DNA of 64,000 nucleotides from Pedobacter sp. D749 (GTDB lineage Bacteria; Bacteroidota; Bacteroidia; Sphingobacteriales; Sphingobacteriaceae), in NCBI RefSeq assembly GCF_019317285.1, contig NZ_CP079218.1, forward strand, positions 868,001 through 932,000, written 5' to 3'. The notes beneath the pieces were generated by a model that worked only from the letters and a program-made list of their open reading frames with translations, was not told where the DNA came from and made no database searches. The first letter of the stretch is position 1. The number at the start of each line of letters is the position of its first letter. The position numbers and the translations under genes are program-made. Positions 7,959 to 17,352 of this stretch are shown here, piece after piece.

Positions 7959-8519
7959 TTAAAGTTTATCCAGCTTAAAATAGCCCAAATGAATCTCATC
8001 TTCAGGTAATCCTGAAGATGATTTTATTTCGATATGGTATTTCTGTTTAGCCTCCTCACTTAAAATATCCTCAATTTTGTAAATATCATCTACATCAATG
8101 CCATATTTTTCGTCGATATGCGAATTGGCACCTTTTATTGAATTGGTTTTAAAAAACACCGTTTTTTTGGCATCCTGAATGGCTTTGGCCCTTTCATCAT
8201 GCACTGATAGTACAATATGGTGCTGTTCGTATAATTTGTTGGATAAATATCCCCCCAGGTTGATAAAGAACAATTTATGTAGCGATGGCAGCGTATGCTC
8301 ATCCCTTAATTTAATACTGATTCCGTAATCATCAACTTTGGTTACTTCCCGCCAGCCATCAATATGCAGGCTTGTACCTGTTCCTGGCCAAAATGCTTTA
8401 ATTTCGGGCACAAGATCTTTTAGTGAATGGGCGATACCGAAGAAATAGTCGTGCTGCTCTACGTTTCTTTTTGGGGCTTTTGAGCCCAGTAAAATCATAT
8501 ATAGTTTTAAATCGTTCAT
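7959..8519 (-). CDS. DUF1543 domain protein
   Basis: A 186-residue cytoplasmic protein. The start LKLYMILLGSKAPKRNVEQHD and the HDYFFGIA segment are characteristic of DUF1543, which usually occurs as two similar halves; a second half is visible from about 100 on. Function is unknown. It ends 4 bases after the convergent gene at 7954, so the two are transcribed tail to tail. Confidence 0.7.
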   Translation of the reverse strand: MNDLKLYMILLGSKAPKRNVEQHDYFFGIAHSLKDLVPEIKAFWPGTGTSLHIDGWREVTKVDDYGISIKLRDEHTLPSLHKLFFINLGGYLSNKLYEQHHIVLSVHDERAKAIQDAKKTVFFKTNSIKGANSHIDEKYGIDVDDIYKIEDILSEEAKQKYHIEIKSSSGLPEDEIHLGYFKLDKL

Positions 8520-8980
8520 AAGGTTTAATTGTTCACTGGTACATTAGTTCGATTGGTCATTCGTTCATTTAACATTGTTGATTGATTCCAAACTCCTAAC
8601 TCACTCACCTTTTAACAGCATTAATCAAAATAGGTTCTTGGAGTTTTGATATTTTCTTGTTTTTAACCACAGAGAACACAAAGAAAGGCACAGAGGGCAA
8701 AGAGTTGAAGACATACTCCAATAATGTTCGTCATCTCGACTGTAGCGCAGCGAAATGGAGAGATCTATCTAGACAGATTTCTCGACTGCGTTGCACTCCG
8801 CTCGAAATGACGGTAACCCGAGGGGATTTACGAGGAGAAAATAAACTATGCTCAGGATGACAACCGGGAAAGAGTATTCCCTCGCGTTTCGTGCCTCCAT
8901 GGCAATCAATTCCATCATCTCTCTTACATTTTCCATCGATTTAAAACAATTTCCTTTTTTTAGGATTGTATAAATTATAA
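8520..8980. other. intergenic region with repeats
   Basis: No gene is supported. It contains a low-complexity spacer (8521-8640), a fragment beginning AACCACAGAGAACACAAAG (about 8666-8700) of a common dispersed repeat, the palindromic repeat at 8730-8811, and a tail (8857-8940). Short reading frames here run through repeats. Confidence 0.5.
8730..8811. repeat. dispersed palindromic intergenic repeat, copy 2
   Basis: Starts GTCATCTCGACTGTAGCGCA and ends with the inverted CGCTCGAAATGAC; the internal GGAGAGATCT and AGATTTCTC also pair. Confidence 0.85.
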
Positions 8981-10684
8981 ATGGATATAGAAACATCAAA
9001 AAAGAAAATTGCCATTATTGGTGGCGGCCCGAGCGGTCTGTTCATGTATAAAAGATTAATTGAATCTAAAGCTCTCAATTTCGAAATAGAGATATTCGAA
9101 CGTAAAGATTATTTAGGAGCGGGTATGCCTTATAGTGCTGAAGGAGCAAATGTAGAACACATTACTAATGTGTCTGACAATGAAATTCCAATCATATATA
9201 ACTCCATTGAAGAGTGGGTGAAAATAGCACCTAAAGAAATTTTAGAAAAATTCGATATTAACGCCGATAAATTTAACGAGTATAAGGTATTGCCCAGATT
9301 GTTTTTTGGCGAATATCTTTCCGCTCAGTTTAAGTTATTAAAAGAGGTTGCAGAAACTAACGGGATTAAGACCAATGTGCATTTAAATTGTATAGTAGAG
9401 GATATTATCGATTTACCTGCCGATAATCAGGTAGCGGTAAGTGTTAAAGGACGTGATCAGGCTCATTTCGATCATGTAATTATCTGCACTGGTCATAATT
9501 GGCCAAAAAAATATGAAGGTAAAATTCCTCATTATTTCGATTCACCATATCCACCTAAAAAAATTGCTTTAGAACTGAACCACGCCGTTGGCATTATGGG
9601 CTCTTCGTTAACTGCCATTGATGCCTTAAGAACCCTGGCGCGACAAAACGGAAATTTTTCCGATAATGAAGATGGAACCTATTCGTGCCATTTAAAGAAT
9701 AAAGGTTTTAAAATCGTGATGCACTCCAGGAGCGGGCTTTTACCAGCGATTAGGTTTCACCTGGAAGATTCGCATTTAGGGAAGGACGAAACGCTAAGTA
9801 AAACCGAAATCCAAAAAAGCATTAAGGTAAATGAGGGCTTTTTGCCTTTAGATTTTGTATTTGAGAAGAATTTTAAAGAGATGTTCATTGAAAAAGATCC
9901 TGTTTTTTATGAAAAGATCAAAAACATGAATCTTGAGCAGTTCGTAAGTACGATGATGGACTATCGCGAAAAAATGGAACCATTTGATCTCTTCAAAAAG
10001 GAATATGAAGAAGCAGAAAAATCGATTGAGAAGAGAAAATCAATCTATTGGAAAGAGGCACTTGCCATTTTAAGTTTTGCGATGAACTATCCGGCAAAAT
10101 ACCTTTCAGCAGAAGATATGGAACGCTTGCAAAAAGTGTTAATGCCACTTATATCCATTGTAATTGCATTTGTACCCCAAAGTTCGTGCAGGGAACTGTT
10201 GGCCCTGCATGATGCTGGAGTATTAAGTATTGTAGCTGTTGGCGATGATGCAGAAGTAAAACCCTTAAAAACCGGGGGGGCAGATTACCATTACAAGGTA
10301 GATGATAAAAAGGTTACTGTCCATTTCGATACCTTTATTGATTGTATTGGTCAACCCCATCTTTCTTTTGATGATTTTCCTTTTAAAAGCTTAATTAAAA
10401 ATGGCACCATAAGTCCGGCAAGATTAAAATTCCAGTCGGCTGCTATTGGAAAGGAAGAAATGAAGCATAATGATTTAGTGACCAAAAAAGGCGATAATTA
10501 CCTTTTAACTGTTCCAGGTATCACCATCAACGATTATTTTCAGGTGGTTGATGATACTGGGCAGGCGAATAAAAGAATCTATATCATGGCCGTTCCATAC
10601 ATTGGTGGTTATAATCCCGATTATTCCGGTATCGATTTCTCTGAAGCAGCATCTGGAGCGGTGTTGGATCGTATTTTGAGCTAA
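8981..10684 (+). CDS. FAD/NAD(P)-binding oxidoreductase (NAD_binding_9 type)
   Basis: A 567-residue protein. The N-terminal Rossmann motif GGGPSG lies at 14-19, followed by an acidic strand end (IEIFERKDYLGAGMPYS). A second nucleotide-binding region appears at VGIMGSSLTAIDALRTLA (about 203-220), and an ATG-like motif at VIICTGHNWPKKY. This architecture is found in uncharacterised FAD-NAD(P)-binding proteins (HpaF/YdhS-like). The substrate is unknown. It stands alone; the next gene is convergent. Confidence 0.7.
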   Translation: MDIETSKKKIAIIGGGPSGLFMYKRLIESKALNFEIEIFERKDYLGAGMPYSAEGANVEHITNVSDNEIPIIYNSIEEWVKIAPKEILEKFDINADKFNEYKVLPRLFFGEYLSAQFKLLKEVAETNGIKTNVHLNCIVEDIIDLPADNQVAVSVKGRDQAHFDHVIICTGHNWPKKYEGKIPHYFDSPYPPKKIALELNHAVGIMGSSLTAIDALRTLARQNGNFSDNEDGTYSCHLKNKGFKIVMHSRSGLLPAIRFHLEDSHLGKDETLSKTEIQKSIKVNEGFLPLDFVFEKNFKEMFIEKDPVFYEKIKNMNLEQFVSTMMDYREKMEPFDLFKKEYEEAEKSIEKRKSIYWKEALAILSFAMNYPAKYLSAEDMERLQKVLMPLISIVIAFVPQSSCRELLALHDAGVLSIVAVGDDAEVKPLKTGGADYHYKVDDKKVTVHFDTFIDCIGQPHLSFDDFPFKSLIKNGTISPARLKFQSAAIGKEEMKHNDLVTKKGDNYLLTVPGITINDYFQVVDDTGQANKRIYIMAVPYIGGYNPDYSGIDFSEAASGAVLDRILS

Positions 10685-10694
10685 AAATCCTTAT

Positions 10695-11321
10695 CTATTT
10701 GATGTGTTCTTTTATAAATGCCTGAGGATTATAAAACCTTTCGTTAAGCTGTTTATTATTAAAGGTTAACCAGCTTGCGCAACCATAATCATCAAATTTT
10801 TTCCTGATTTCTAAATGGAGATGGTGATAATCGCCGCCATACTTTTTACTTTCCTGTGGTGTAAATAACCTGGCGAGTTTAGTGTTTTGATCAACATTTT
10901 GTCCGTTGCTAACATAAACCTCTTTAAGGTGTTTGTAGGAGGTAAACATCGTTTGGCCATTAGGGAGTTTATGCTTAACGACCACAGTGCGTTGATTTTC
11001 GCCTAAATGTACAGAACAAACTATTCCATTCGCCATAGCGTAAACATTAACCAGTTTCGCTTTTGGCTGGGCAGGATTAATATCAATGGCGGTATGGATA
11101 TGACCTTTAACATAACTATCCCGATGATCGCCAAAAATGCTGATGATTTTAATGTTATTTACTTTTTTTCGGTTAGTCACATCAAAAGGTAGAAACCATT
11201 GATCGGCTGTTTTTGCAGGAGCAGTATCGGTATAATAGGGTTTCCAGCGATCCCGATCTTTTTCAATGGTCGGTGTTTCGAATAATAGTGTCGATAAAAA
11301 GATAAATAATAATGTTTTCAT
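10695..11321 (-). CDS. M23 family metallopeptidase
   Basis: A 208-residue protein with an N-terminal hydrophobic export signal. The zinc ligands of LytM/M23 peptidases are present: His76 and Asp80 in GHIHTAIDI, and the HLH pair at 167-169 in YHHLHLEI. A catalytic-type His is in SYKHL (131). It is likely a periplasmic peptidoglycan endopeptidase. The gene is monocistronic and convergent with the oxidoreductase gene. Confidence 0.82.
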   Translation of the reverse strand: MKTLLFIFLSTLLFETPTIEKDRDRWKPYYTDTAPAKTADQWFLPFDVTNRKKVNNIKIISIFGDHRDSYVKGHIHTAIDINPAQPKAKLVNVYAMANGIVCSVHLGENQRTVVVKHKLPNGQTMFTSYKHLKEVYVSNGQNVDQNTKLARLFTPQESKKYGGDYHHLHLEIRKKFDDYGCASWLTFNNKQLNERFYNPQAFIKEHIK

Positions 11322-11395
11322 ACCAGGGAGTAATTTAATGGCAAGATAATGATTTTATTGATATAAACTATTTTTATAGTTTAAAATAATTAGAC

Positions 11396-11496
11396 CGTCA
11401 TTGCGAGGAGGAACGACGAAGCAATCTTAATGCTCACGCTAGTAGCGATGGTTGTAAGATTGCTTCGTCGGCTGAAAAAGCCTTCTCGCAATGACG
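11396..11496. repeat. long inverted repeat, second palindrome family
   Basis: CGTCATTGCGAGGAGGAACG at the left and CTCGCAATGACG at the right; the inner arms AAGCAATCTTA / TAAGATTGCTT are perfectly inverted. It is a 101-base hairpin element distinct from the GTCATCTCGAC family. A related fragment starts at about 4948. Confidence 0.8.
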
Positions 11497-11595
11497 AACC
11501 TTTTCGTGGTGGCAGATGTTACCATCTGTCACGGAGAGAAATTTATTTGATCGTCTGGATTTACTCAAAGTCAGATGGAAACCTCTGACTTCACA

Positions 11596-13407
11596 TTACG
11601 CCAAAAGATTCTCTTTCAAAGCTTCTGCCGTAGGGTTAACCAACGTACCAATCAATTCCGGTACCGGAACATCGGTGCTTTCGCTATAGCCATGGGTTAA
11701 CAGTCTAACACGGTTAATACACACCCTGATAAATTCGGGTACAAACAAATCGAATTTTTGAAATTTAGGAGCAAGCTCGGGGTTTTCCTCTTGAAATGCT
11801 AAAATTACATCTGCCACCTGGCGCCAGAATTGCTTTTCATCCATGCCAACATAACTGTGGAAAATATTGCTTAGGTATCTGAAAAGGGCATCAAATATCC
11901 CCGATAGGATAAATAAAGGCGCCAACTCATCGTTAATTTCCCTTAAAACATCTACCAGATCATTCGGTAATTTTGCTTTCGATTCTTCTGTTAACACAAT
12001 TTCTTCTACAAAATCTTTAATGATAATCCGCTCCGGTACACTGTTTTTCATTACCAAAATGGTGTTTTCGCCATGTGGACTGAAGAAAAAAGCATGTTTG
12101 TAAAAAATCCTTAACACTGGTTTAAGATAAGCCGATAAATAAGCGTTTAACCAGGTTTCGGCAGTTAAACCCGATTTTTCGATCAGGGCCTCAACCATGC
12201 TTTTTCCATTATCATCTACATAAAGCAAACTCGCCATAGTCATGATGTTTTCGCCTTCTAACAAGTAGTTTTCAGCACTCTCTCGCCAGATTGCACCTAA
12301 AAACTCCTGGTATTGATATGGTGAATCGGGTATTTCGCTATATTGGGGATGCGTGTAAGCAACTGTAGCCACCTCGCCTAAGAGTACAACGCGGGTTTGT
12401 TTTAAATATTCATCACCCAGTAACATGTCTTTTGCCCACTGTGTTACCTTTGGTGCAATAGCCAGTTTTTTAGGCGAAAGTCCTCTGAAAATGGAGGTGT
12501 TTAAAATAGAGATGGCCATTTTTACATAATGTTTTTTAGGTTCACTTACATTAAAGAAAGTACGGATACTGTTTTGACACATGTATTCATCCTTCCCAAT
12601 ACCAACTGGAATAATCAATTGATGGGCAATGTCATGTGCAAGCTGCAATACTATTTTGTTATTCCATTGCCATTCGTGCACGGGGATGAAAAAATAATCT
12701 TCAGGCTGCAGCTGCTGTTGGATTAATACCTGATTAAAGTCGTGAACCTGTTTTAAACTCAGTTCTTCATTGTAAAAGGAAAATGGAGAAATACTTTCGA
12801 TACTTTTAAAGGCTGCCCTTGATTTATGAACAGCCAACCAGGCCAATTGTGTTTTCTGTCCTGCTTCTGGCGCATATTTACCCTGATCGCTATGGTTAAA
12901 ACCGATGCGTCCTTTATTAATGGTGGCCCATGGATGACCGTCCATCTGGTGTTCGATGGTCTGGTAATCGGCGTTGGCCAATTCATCAGCAGTTAAACGA
13001 CCTTTTTCGTGAATATATGCATCCGCATATAACGTATTTAAAGTTTCTTCCACAAAATGGGCCAAGGTAAAAGGTTTAATTCCAAAAGTTTGCTGTAGTT
13101 CTGTATAAAATGCCGGGGCGTTGTTAACGATTACACTTTCTCCGTTTACAAACTTTTTGATGCTTTGTTTGTCGATGTGCAAATAATCTAAAGTACGTTG
13201 CTGACCTGAAAAAGTATAATAGATCTCCTCAGAATCTGTTGCAAGATGGAAATCAGAATTTCCTTGCTCGTCTGTATTGATCAGCGTTGGTTCTGCTAAT
13301 TTCTCGTGCATCAACTCCACGATTGATTTTGCAATATAGTTTAGGTTTACCTTATCCCAAACTTCTTTTTTTAAAGGTTTTATATGATTGAAATTGTTGT
13401 AATTCAT
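11596..13407 (-). CDS. IucA/IucC-family siderophore (NIS) synthetase
   Basis: A 603-residue NIS synthetase, normal family length. Family motifs include HPWATINKGRIGFNHSDQGKYAPE (about 158-181, the conserved H-P-x-x-K-x-R-x-G region), IPVHEWQWNN (the second conserved HxWQ region) and QNSIRTFFN (conserved S-x-R-T). A late KHAFFFSPHGEN holds the catalytic/ATP region. These enzymes condense a carboxylic acid (citrate, succinyl or similar) with an N-hydroxylated amine using ATP. It is last in the leftward siderophore operon, 127 bases after the monooxygenase gene, with stacked hairpins between them. Confidence 0.9.
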   Translation of the reverse strand: MNYNNFNHIKPLKKEVWDKVNLNYIAKSIVELMHEKLAEPTLINTDEQGNSDFHLATDSEEIYYTFSGQQRTLDYLHIDKQSIKKFVNGESVIVNNAPAFYTELQQTFGIKPFTLAHFVEETLNTLYADAYIHEKGRLTADELANADYQTIEHQMDGHPWATINKGRIGFNHSDQGKYAPEAGQKTQLAWLAVHKSRAAFKSIESISPFSFYNEELSLKQVHDFNQVLIQQQLQPEDYFFIPVHEWQWNNKIVLQLAHDIAHQLIIPVGIGKDEYMCQNSIRTFFNVSEPKKHYVKMAISILNTSIFRGLSPKKLAIAPKVTQWAKDMLLGDEYLKQTRVVLLGEVATVAYTHPQYSEIPDSPYQYQEFLGAIWRESAENYLLEGENIMTMASLLYVDDNGKSMVEALIEKSGLTAETWLNAYLSAYLKPVLRIFYKHAFFFSPHGENTILVMKNSVPERIIIKDFVEEIVLTEESKAKLPNDLVDVLREINDELAPLFILSGIFDALFRYLSNIFHSYVGMDEKQFWRQVADVILAFQEENPELAPKFQKFDLFVPEFIRVCINRVRLLTHGYSESTDVPVPELIGTLVNPTAEALKENLLA

Positions 13408-13434
13408 GGTATTTAATTTTTTAATAAATGTTGG

Positions 13435-13512
13435 TCCCGATTTGCAATCGGGATCTAATGTGCTCCGGATTTTAAATCCGGTTCTCTATGGTCGGGATTA
13501 CAAATCCCGACC
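13435..13512. repeat. three consecutive short hairpins
   Basis: TCCCGATTTGCAATCGGGA (13435-13453), CCGGATTTTAAATCCGG (13465-13481) and GGTCGGGATTACAAATCCCG (from 13490 to 13512) are three near-perfect stems in a row in the gap inside the siderophore operon. None has a U-tract in the direction of transcription, so processing or stability roles fit better than termination. Confidence 0.75.
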
Positions 13513-13534
13513 AGCATGCGTACTAACCTAAAGT

Positions 13535-14893
13535 TTAAGGCGTTTCGACAGGCTCAACGTGACAGTCACGGATGAAATCCTGAGCCTGTTCAAGAACCTC
13601 TTGCTCGCCATTTACGCTAAACTGTTGAAAAGCAATCCTTTTTTCAACAGGATAAATTTCGAAACCTAATATTGCATTAATAATAGATGCATTGCGGTAG
13701 GCACCCATACCCAAATCAGGGGTTACAAAACCATGTGTATGCAATTCGGCATTTTGAACAAAAATTTCGTTCCCGTTTACATCGATAGCGTAGTTGCGGT
13801 GTACCTGAAAAAGCCCTTCTGCATTACGTGCGATGCGATCATTTATTGCGGATAAGAAACCTGGCTCGTTGTACTTGTAACCGGTTGCCAATACAACAAA
13901 ATCTGTTTCAACAGTAAAATCCTTTTCGCTTTCGATATGAAAAAAATCGAGCTCGTATTTGCCATCTGCTTTTACCATTAAATTGTTCAGCTGGCAATTG
14001 GGCATCAATTCGGCATTGATTTTCTCGCCATCAACACTCAATTCGTACAGTTTATCGAAAATCTGGTTAATCAGTTCGAAGTTTATTCCCTTGAATAAGG
14101 AATTTTGCTTACCCAATAATTGTTTGCGTTTGGCATCGCTGAGGTTGTAAAAATGGTCTACATACTCTGGAGAAGTAAGTTCCAGTGTCAATTTCGAATA
14201 TTCCATAGGAAAAAAGCGATCTGGACGTGTAAACCATTTCAGTTTTAAGCCATTTTCTGTTTCAGGCAAAAGATCGTAGAAAATTTCAGCGGCGCTTTGT
14301 CCTGAACCAATAATCGTTACCGTTTTTTGATTCAACAACGTGTGTTTGAACTTTAAATATTCTGAAGAATGTATGGTATTTTTATGCTCAGCTGGCCTAA
14401 TAAAATCAGGCACTTTCGGTGTTGTGCCTGTTCCGAGTACGATTTTTTTAGCCAAAATGATCTCTCTGGATCCTGTTGCCTGATCAGTTTTTTCTACCTG
14501 ATAAACACCATCAACGTAATTTACACTGATTACTTTCTGTCCGAATTGGCAGTTTTGCAGATGGTTAATCGCCCATTTACAATATGCATTATATTCCTTG
14601 CGTAATACAAAGAAATCTTCTCTGATATAGAATTTATATAGACGATCTGTTTGTTTAAGATAGTTTAAAAAGCTGTACGGACTGGTTGGATCGGCCATAG
14701 TAACGAGGTCGGCCATAAATGGAACCTGTAAGGTTGCATCGCTTAGCATCATGCCCGGATGCCAGTTAAATTCGCTTGCCTGATCTAAAAATAAGGTAGA
14801 TAAGCTATTGATTGGGGCACATAAAGCCGCCAAACCTAAATTGAAAGGACCGATTCCGATCCCAACAATATCGTATATTTTCTGTTCCTGCAT
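13535..14893 (-). CDS. lysine/ornithine-type N-monooxygenase (SidA/IucD/PvdA family)
   Basis: A 452-residue flavin N-hydroxylase. The FAD motif GIGIGPFNLGLAAL is at about 11-24, the NADPH motif GSGQSAAEIFYDL at about 197-209, and the C-terminal ATGYKYNEP family motif at about 340. It should N-hydroxylate the terminal amine of a diamine (cadaverine, putrescine or diaminopropane) in the cytoplasm. Its ATG overlaps the stop of the upstream NIS-GNAT gene (TAATG), which implies translational coupling. The last residues (HVEPVETP) are encoded by a dispersed repeat sequence, so the 3' end has been extended or replaced by repeat DNA. Confidence 0.9.
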   Translation of the reverse strand: MQEQKIYDIVGIGIGPFNLGLAALCAPINSLSTLFLDQASEFNWHPGMMLSDATLQVPFMADLVTMADPTSPYSFLNYLKQTDRLYKFYIREDFFVLRKEYNAYCKWAINHLQNCQFGQKVISVNYVDGVYQVEKTDQATGSREIILAKKIVLGTGTTPKVPDFIRPAEHKNTIHSSEYLKFKHTLLNQKTVTIIGSGQSAAEIFYDLLPETENGLKLKWFTRPDRFFPMEYSKLTLELTSPEYVDHFYNLSDAKRKQLLGKQNSLFKGINFELINQIFDKLYELSVDGEKINAELMPNCQLNNLMVKADGKYELDFFHIESEKDFTVETDFVVLATGYKYNEPGFLSAINDRIARNAEGLFQVHRNYAIDVNGNEIFVQNAELHTHGFVTPDLGMGAYRNASIINAILGFEIYPVEKRIAFQQFSVNGEQEVLEQAQDFIRDCHVEPVETP

Positions 14894-17352
14894 TATATTT
14901 CCTCCGTTTCAAATTGTGCTGTTTTCATCATGGCATAAGTTTTGGCTTCAGGAAATTTATCCCAGTACCAATCGCGGTAACAGAAAGTTAGGTTGGCCAT
15001 TTTATAAGGCATTTGGATCACTTTTTCTAATTTAAAACCTAGTCTGGTTACAAAAATGTGCATCGCACGACTTTCCACTGCTGCTTCACCGATGCATTTA
15101 CCTACTTCGGGTTGTTCAAAAATGAAATCCATTAAGGCCTGGCCTGTCTCGAAGCTGAATTTTTTATCCTTATCGGTTGGGGCAATCAATAAATGTGCTC
15201 CGTAATCGGTAGTTAACGCATCGTAGCAGGCACCCACACCATCACGCATTGGCCAATAAGGCTCAATCGTAAAGGTGGGTTCGCCATTTATTTCGCCAAT
15301 AAAACTGTGTGATGAATCGTTTGGCAACAAAGTTCTATAGAATAGTTCCAAACCGCTAATTGGCCCATCCATTTTCCAGATTGGTTTCGCATGCTCCTGG
15401 TTAAACCAATCGTGAACCATTTCCAGATCGCGGTCGATATTAAAGGGGCGGATGTTGATCGTCACATTTTCCTTTGGAAAAAACCTGCTGTACAATACCT
15501 CATTGGTTTTTGGTTTGATTAGATTTTCGGAGAAGAAATATTTAGACAGTGGATTTGGAAACTCACGGTAAATAGCCGGATTATCGATTGGCGCACTGGC
15601 TTCATCAATATTGCAAAGATTGGTCAGCAGGTTACCTTTTACTTCCCAGCTGCGGCGGTTGATGATATAATCAACTAAACCTGTAGTATCGCTGTTTTCG
15701 AATTGTTTAAACTCCAGATAAACGAGATCGATTAAGGTTTTTTCATCTGCGAGGTCGTTGCTTGCAAGGGCATTTACTACACCTAATATATTGTTGATGA
15801 GTAGATAATAGGTGAGTTTAGGGATAATGTATTCGTTTGGCACAATCGAACCACTTTCTGCGGCTATACCTGGATAAACAGCTTTTAGTTCCTCCGCTTT
15901 GGCTTCACTAAAGAAATAACCCTGGTTATCCCTGAAATAAAGTTTGGCAGGATAATAATCTTTATCTAGTTCTACCATCACATTTTGCTGGTGGAACTCA
16001 AAAGCCATCCCAAAATTGTTGTACAGGCCAACAATCGGAGTTACACAAAGGTGGAGGTATTGTTTAAACCAGTTTACAGCCGTATGGGCAAGCGCTTTAT
16101 TTTTGCTGATGGATGCCTCCTCGATTACATGGACAATCCTCGGTTTTTGGCCCAATAAACCATCCTGACAAAGCGCCGCCAATAAACTTACATTTTTGCC
16201 AGCATCTTCTCCTTTGAATGGATTATGCCTGATGCTGATGTTAAATCCATCAATGGTTTCACCTTTATAATTTACGGTGATAAAAGCAGGGTCGGTAATG
16301 AATTCAATTTCAGGGAACTCGGCTTTGGCTGCTTTACCGTATTCGGTTTTTAACAATTTGCTTACATCGTAACCACGGTGAAGTTCCCGGAACAGGTTAA
16401 CCCGTTCTGAGTTGGTTATTTTTACGTGCAATGAAAATTTAAGCATCCAATCACTCGATGCATTGTAGACCGTTCTTACGGAAGATGTCGGAGTATACAA
16501 TTCTCCGAAATGCCCCAAAAAGAACAGCAGGTTTTCTTCCTGCATCGCTATTACCGTAGGGAGGGTAAGCAAATATTCAGCTTCCCAAGGGTGCATGGGC
16601 ACTACTTTATAATTTGGGTGTTGATCCAATAAAGCTATGACCTCAGCATTTTCGCTATCTAAAAGCTCAATCCTGAAAAGATCGGTCATATCGAAACCTT
16701 CTGCATTTTTCTCACTGATGTTATCTGCTACTATTAAAAAATACGCCAGCTGGAACTTTCCCTGTGTTTCTGGTGAATATTTAAAAAGTTCATCCTTTTT
16801 GTTAAACCCAGATCTTCCTTTGGGTAGGGGATGGGCGTTGTGACCTAAAATTAAGGACTGCTCGGCCTCAATAAAGCTCATTTTTGCAAAATTTACAGGT
16901 TTACCGTTTTGCTTAAAATAAGAGAGAAATGCTTCAAGGTTTTCTACACTGTTGGCTAAACGTTGATTTACGATATCAGCATCTGCATGCGGAAATTCGT
17001 CTGCACTGAATTGAATGGCCAGTTCCATAAACCTGTAAATACTGATCGGCTTGATCACATCAGTAGTAATATTCCGCTCAATTACCGGAAAATTAAATAC
17101 ATGGCGGCCACTATCGGCATAAAATTTTAAAGGTGCATATACTTCGAAGCCAATTGCCGTAAAGTCAAACCTGATATGCAAACGATCGCTTGTTGTAACC
17201 AGGTAACTGGCTAAAGATTCGTCATATTTAGGGATACCTACATAGCGGCTCCAGTTGGTAAATTCTCTACAGTAACTGTTTAGAAGCGCATTAAAATTAG
17301 TTTCTTCTGAAATCTGCTGAAGCTTGATTGAGTCTAACGTATTCGTTTCCAT
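14893..17352 (-). CDS. NIS synthetase fused to GNAT siderophore acyltransferase
   Basis: An 819-residue fusion. Residues of about 1-620 form an IucA/IucC synthetase (LILGHNAHPLPKGRSGF, VPMHPWEAEYLL, TSSVRTVYN). Residues from about 635 to 819 form a GNAT domain of the siderophore acetyltransferase type (INIRPFNIDRDLEMVHDWFN, LIAPTDKDKKFSFETGQALM, EAAVESRAMHIFVTRLGFK). The GNAT half would acylate the hydroxylamine and the NIS half would join it to a carboxylate, so two consecutive steps sit on one chain. ATG 17352 (METNTLD) is preferred; it overlaps the upstream decarboxylase gene by 56 bases. Confidence 0.88.
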   Translation of the reverse strand: METNTLDSIKLQQISEETNFNALLNSYCREFTNWSRYVGIPKYDESLASYLVTTSDRLHIRFDFTAIGFEVYAPLKFYADSGRHVFNFPVIERNITTDVIKPISIYRFMELAIQFSADEFPHADADIVNQRLANSVENLEAFLSYFKQNGKPVNFAKMSFIEAEQSLILGHNAHPLPKGRSGFNKKDELFKYSPETQGKFQLAYFLIVADNISEKNAEGFDMTDLFRIELLDSENAEVIALLDQHPNYKVVPMHPWEAEYLLTLPTVIAMQEENLLFFLGHFGELYTPTSSVRTVYNASSDWMLKFSLHVKITNSERVNLFRELHRGYDVSKLLKTEYGKAAKAEFPEIEFITDPAFITVNYKGETIDGFNISIRHNPFKGEDAGKNVSLLAALCQDGLLGQKPRIVHVIEEASISKNKALAHTAVNWFKQYLHLCVTPIVGLYNNFGMAFEFHQQNVMVELDKDYYPAKLYFRDNQGYFFSEAKAEELKAVYPGIAAESGSIVPNEYIIPKLTYYLLINNILGVVNALASNDLADEKTLIDLVYLEFKQFENSDTTGLVDYIINRRSWEVKGNLLTNLCNIDEASAPIDNPAIYREFPNPLSKYFFSENLIKPKTNEVLYSRFFPKENVTINIRPFNIDRDLEMVHDWFNQEHAKPIWKMDGPISGLELFYRTLLPNDSSHSFIGEINGEPTFTIEPYWPMRDGVGACYDALTTDYGAHLLIAPTDKDKKFSFETGQALMDFIFEQPEVGKCIGEAAVESRAMHIFVTRLGFKLEKVIQMPYKMANLTFCYRDWYWDKFPEAKTYAMMKTAQFETEEI

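Noticed and set aside
8657..8860. 67-residue open frame
   Set aside because: It lies wholly in dispersed repeat DNA (AACCACAGAG and GTCATCTCGAC elements) and has no protein-like composition.
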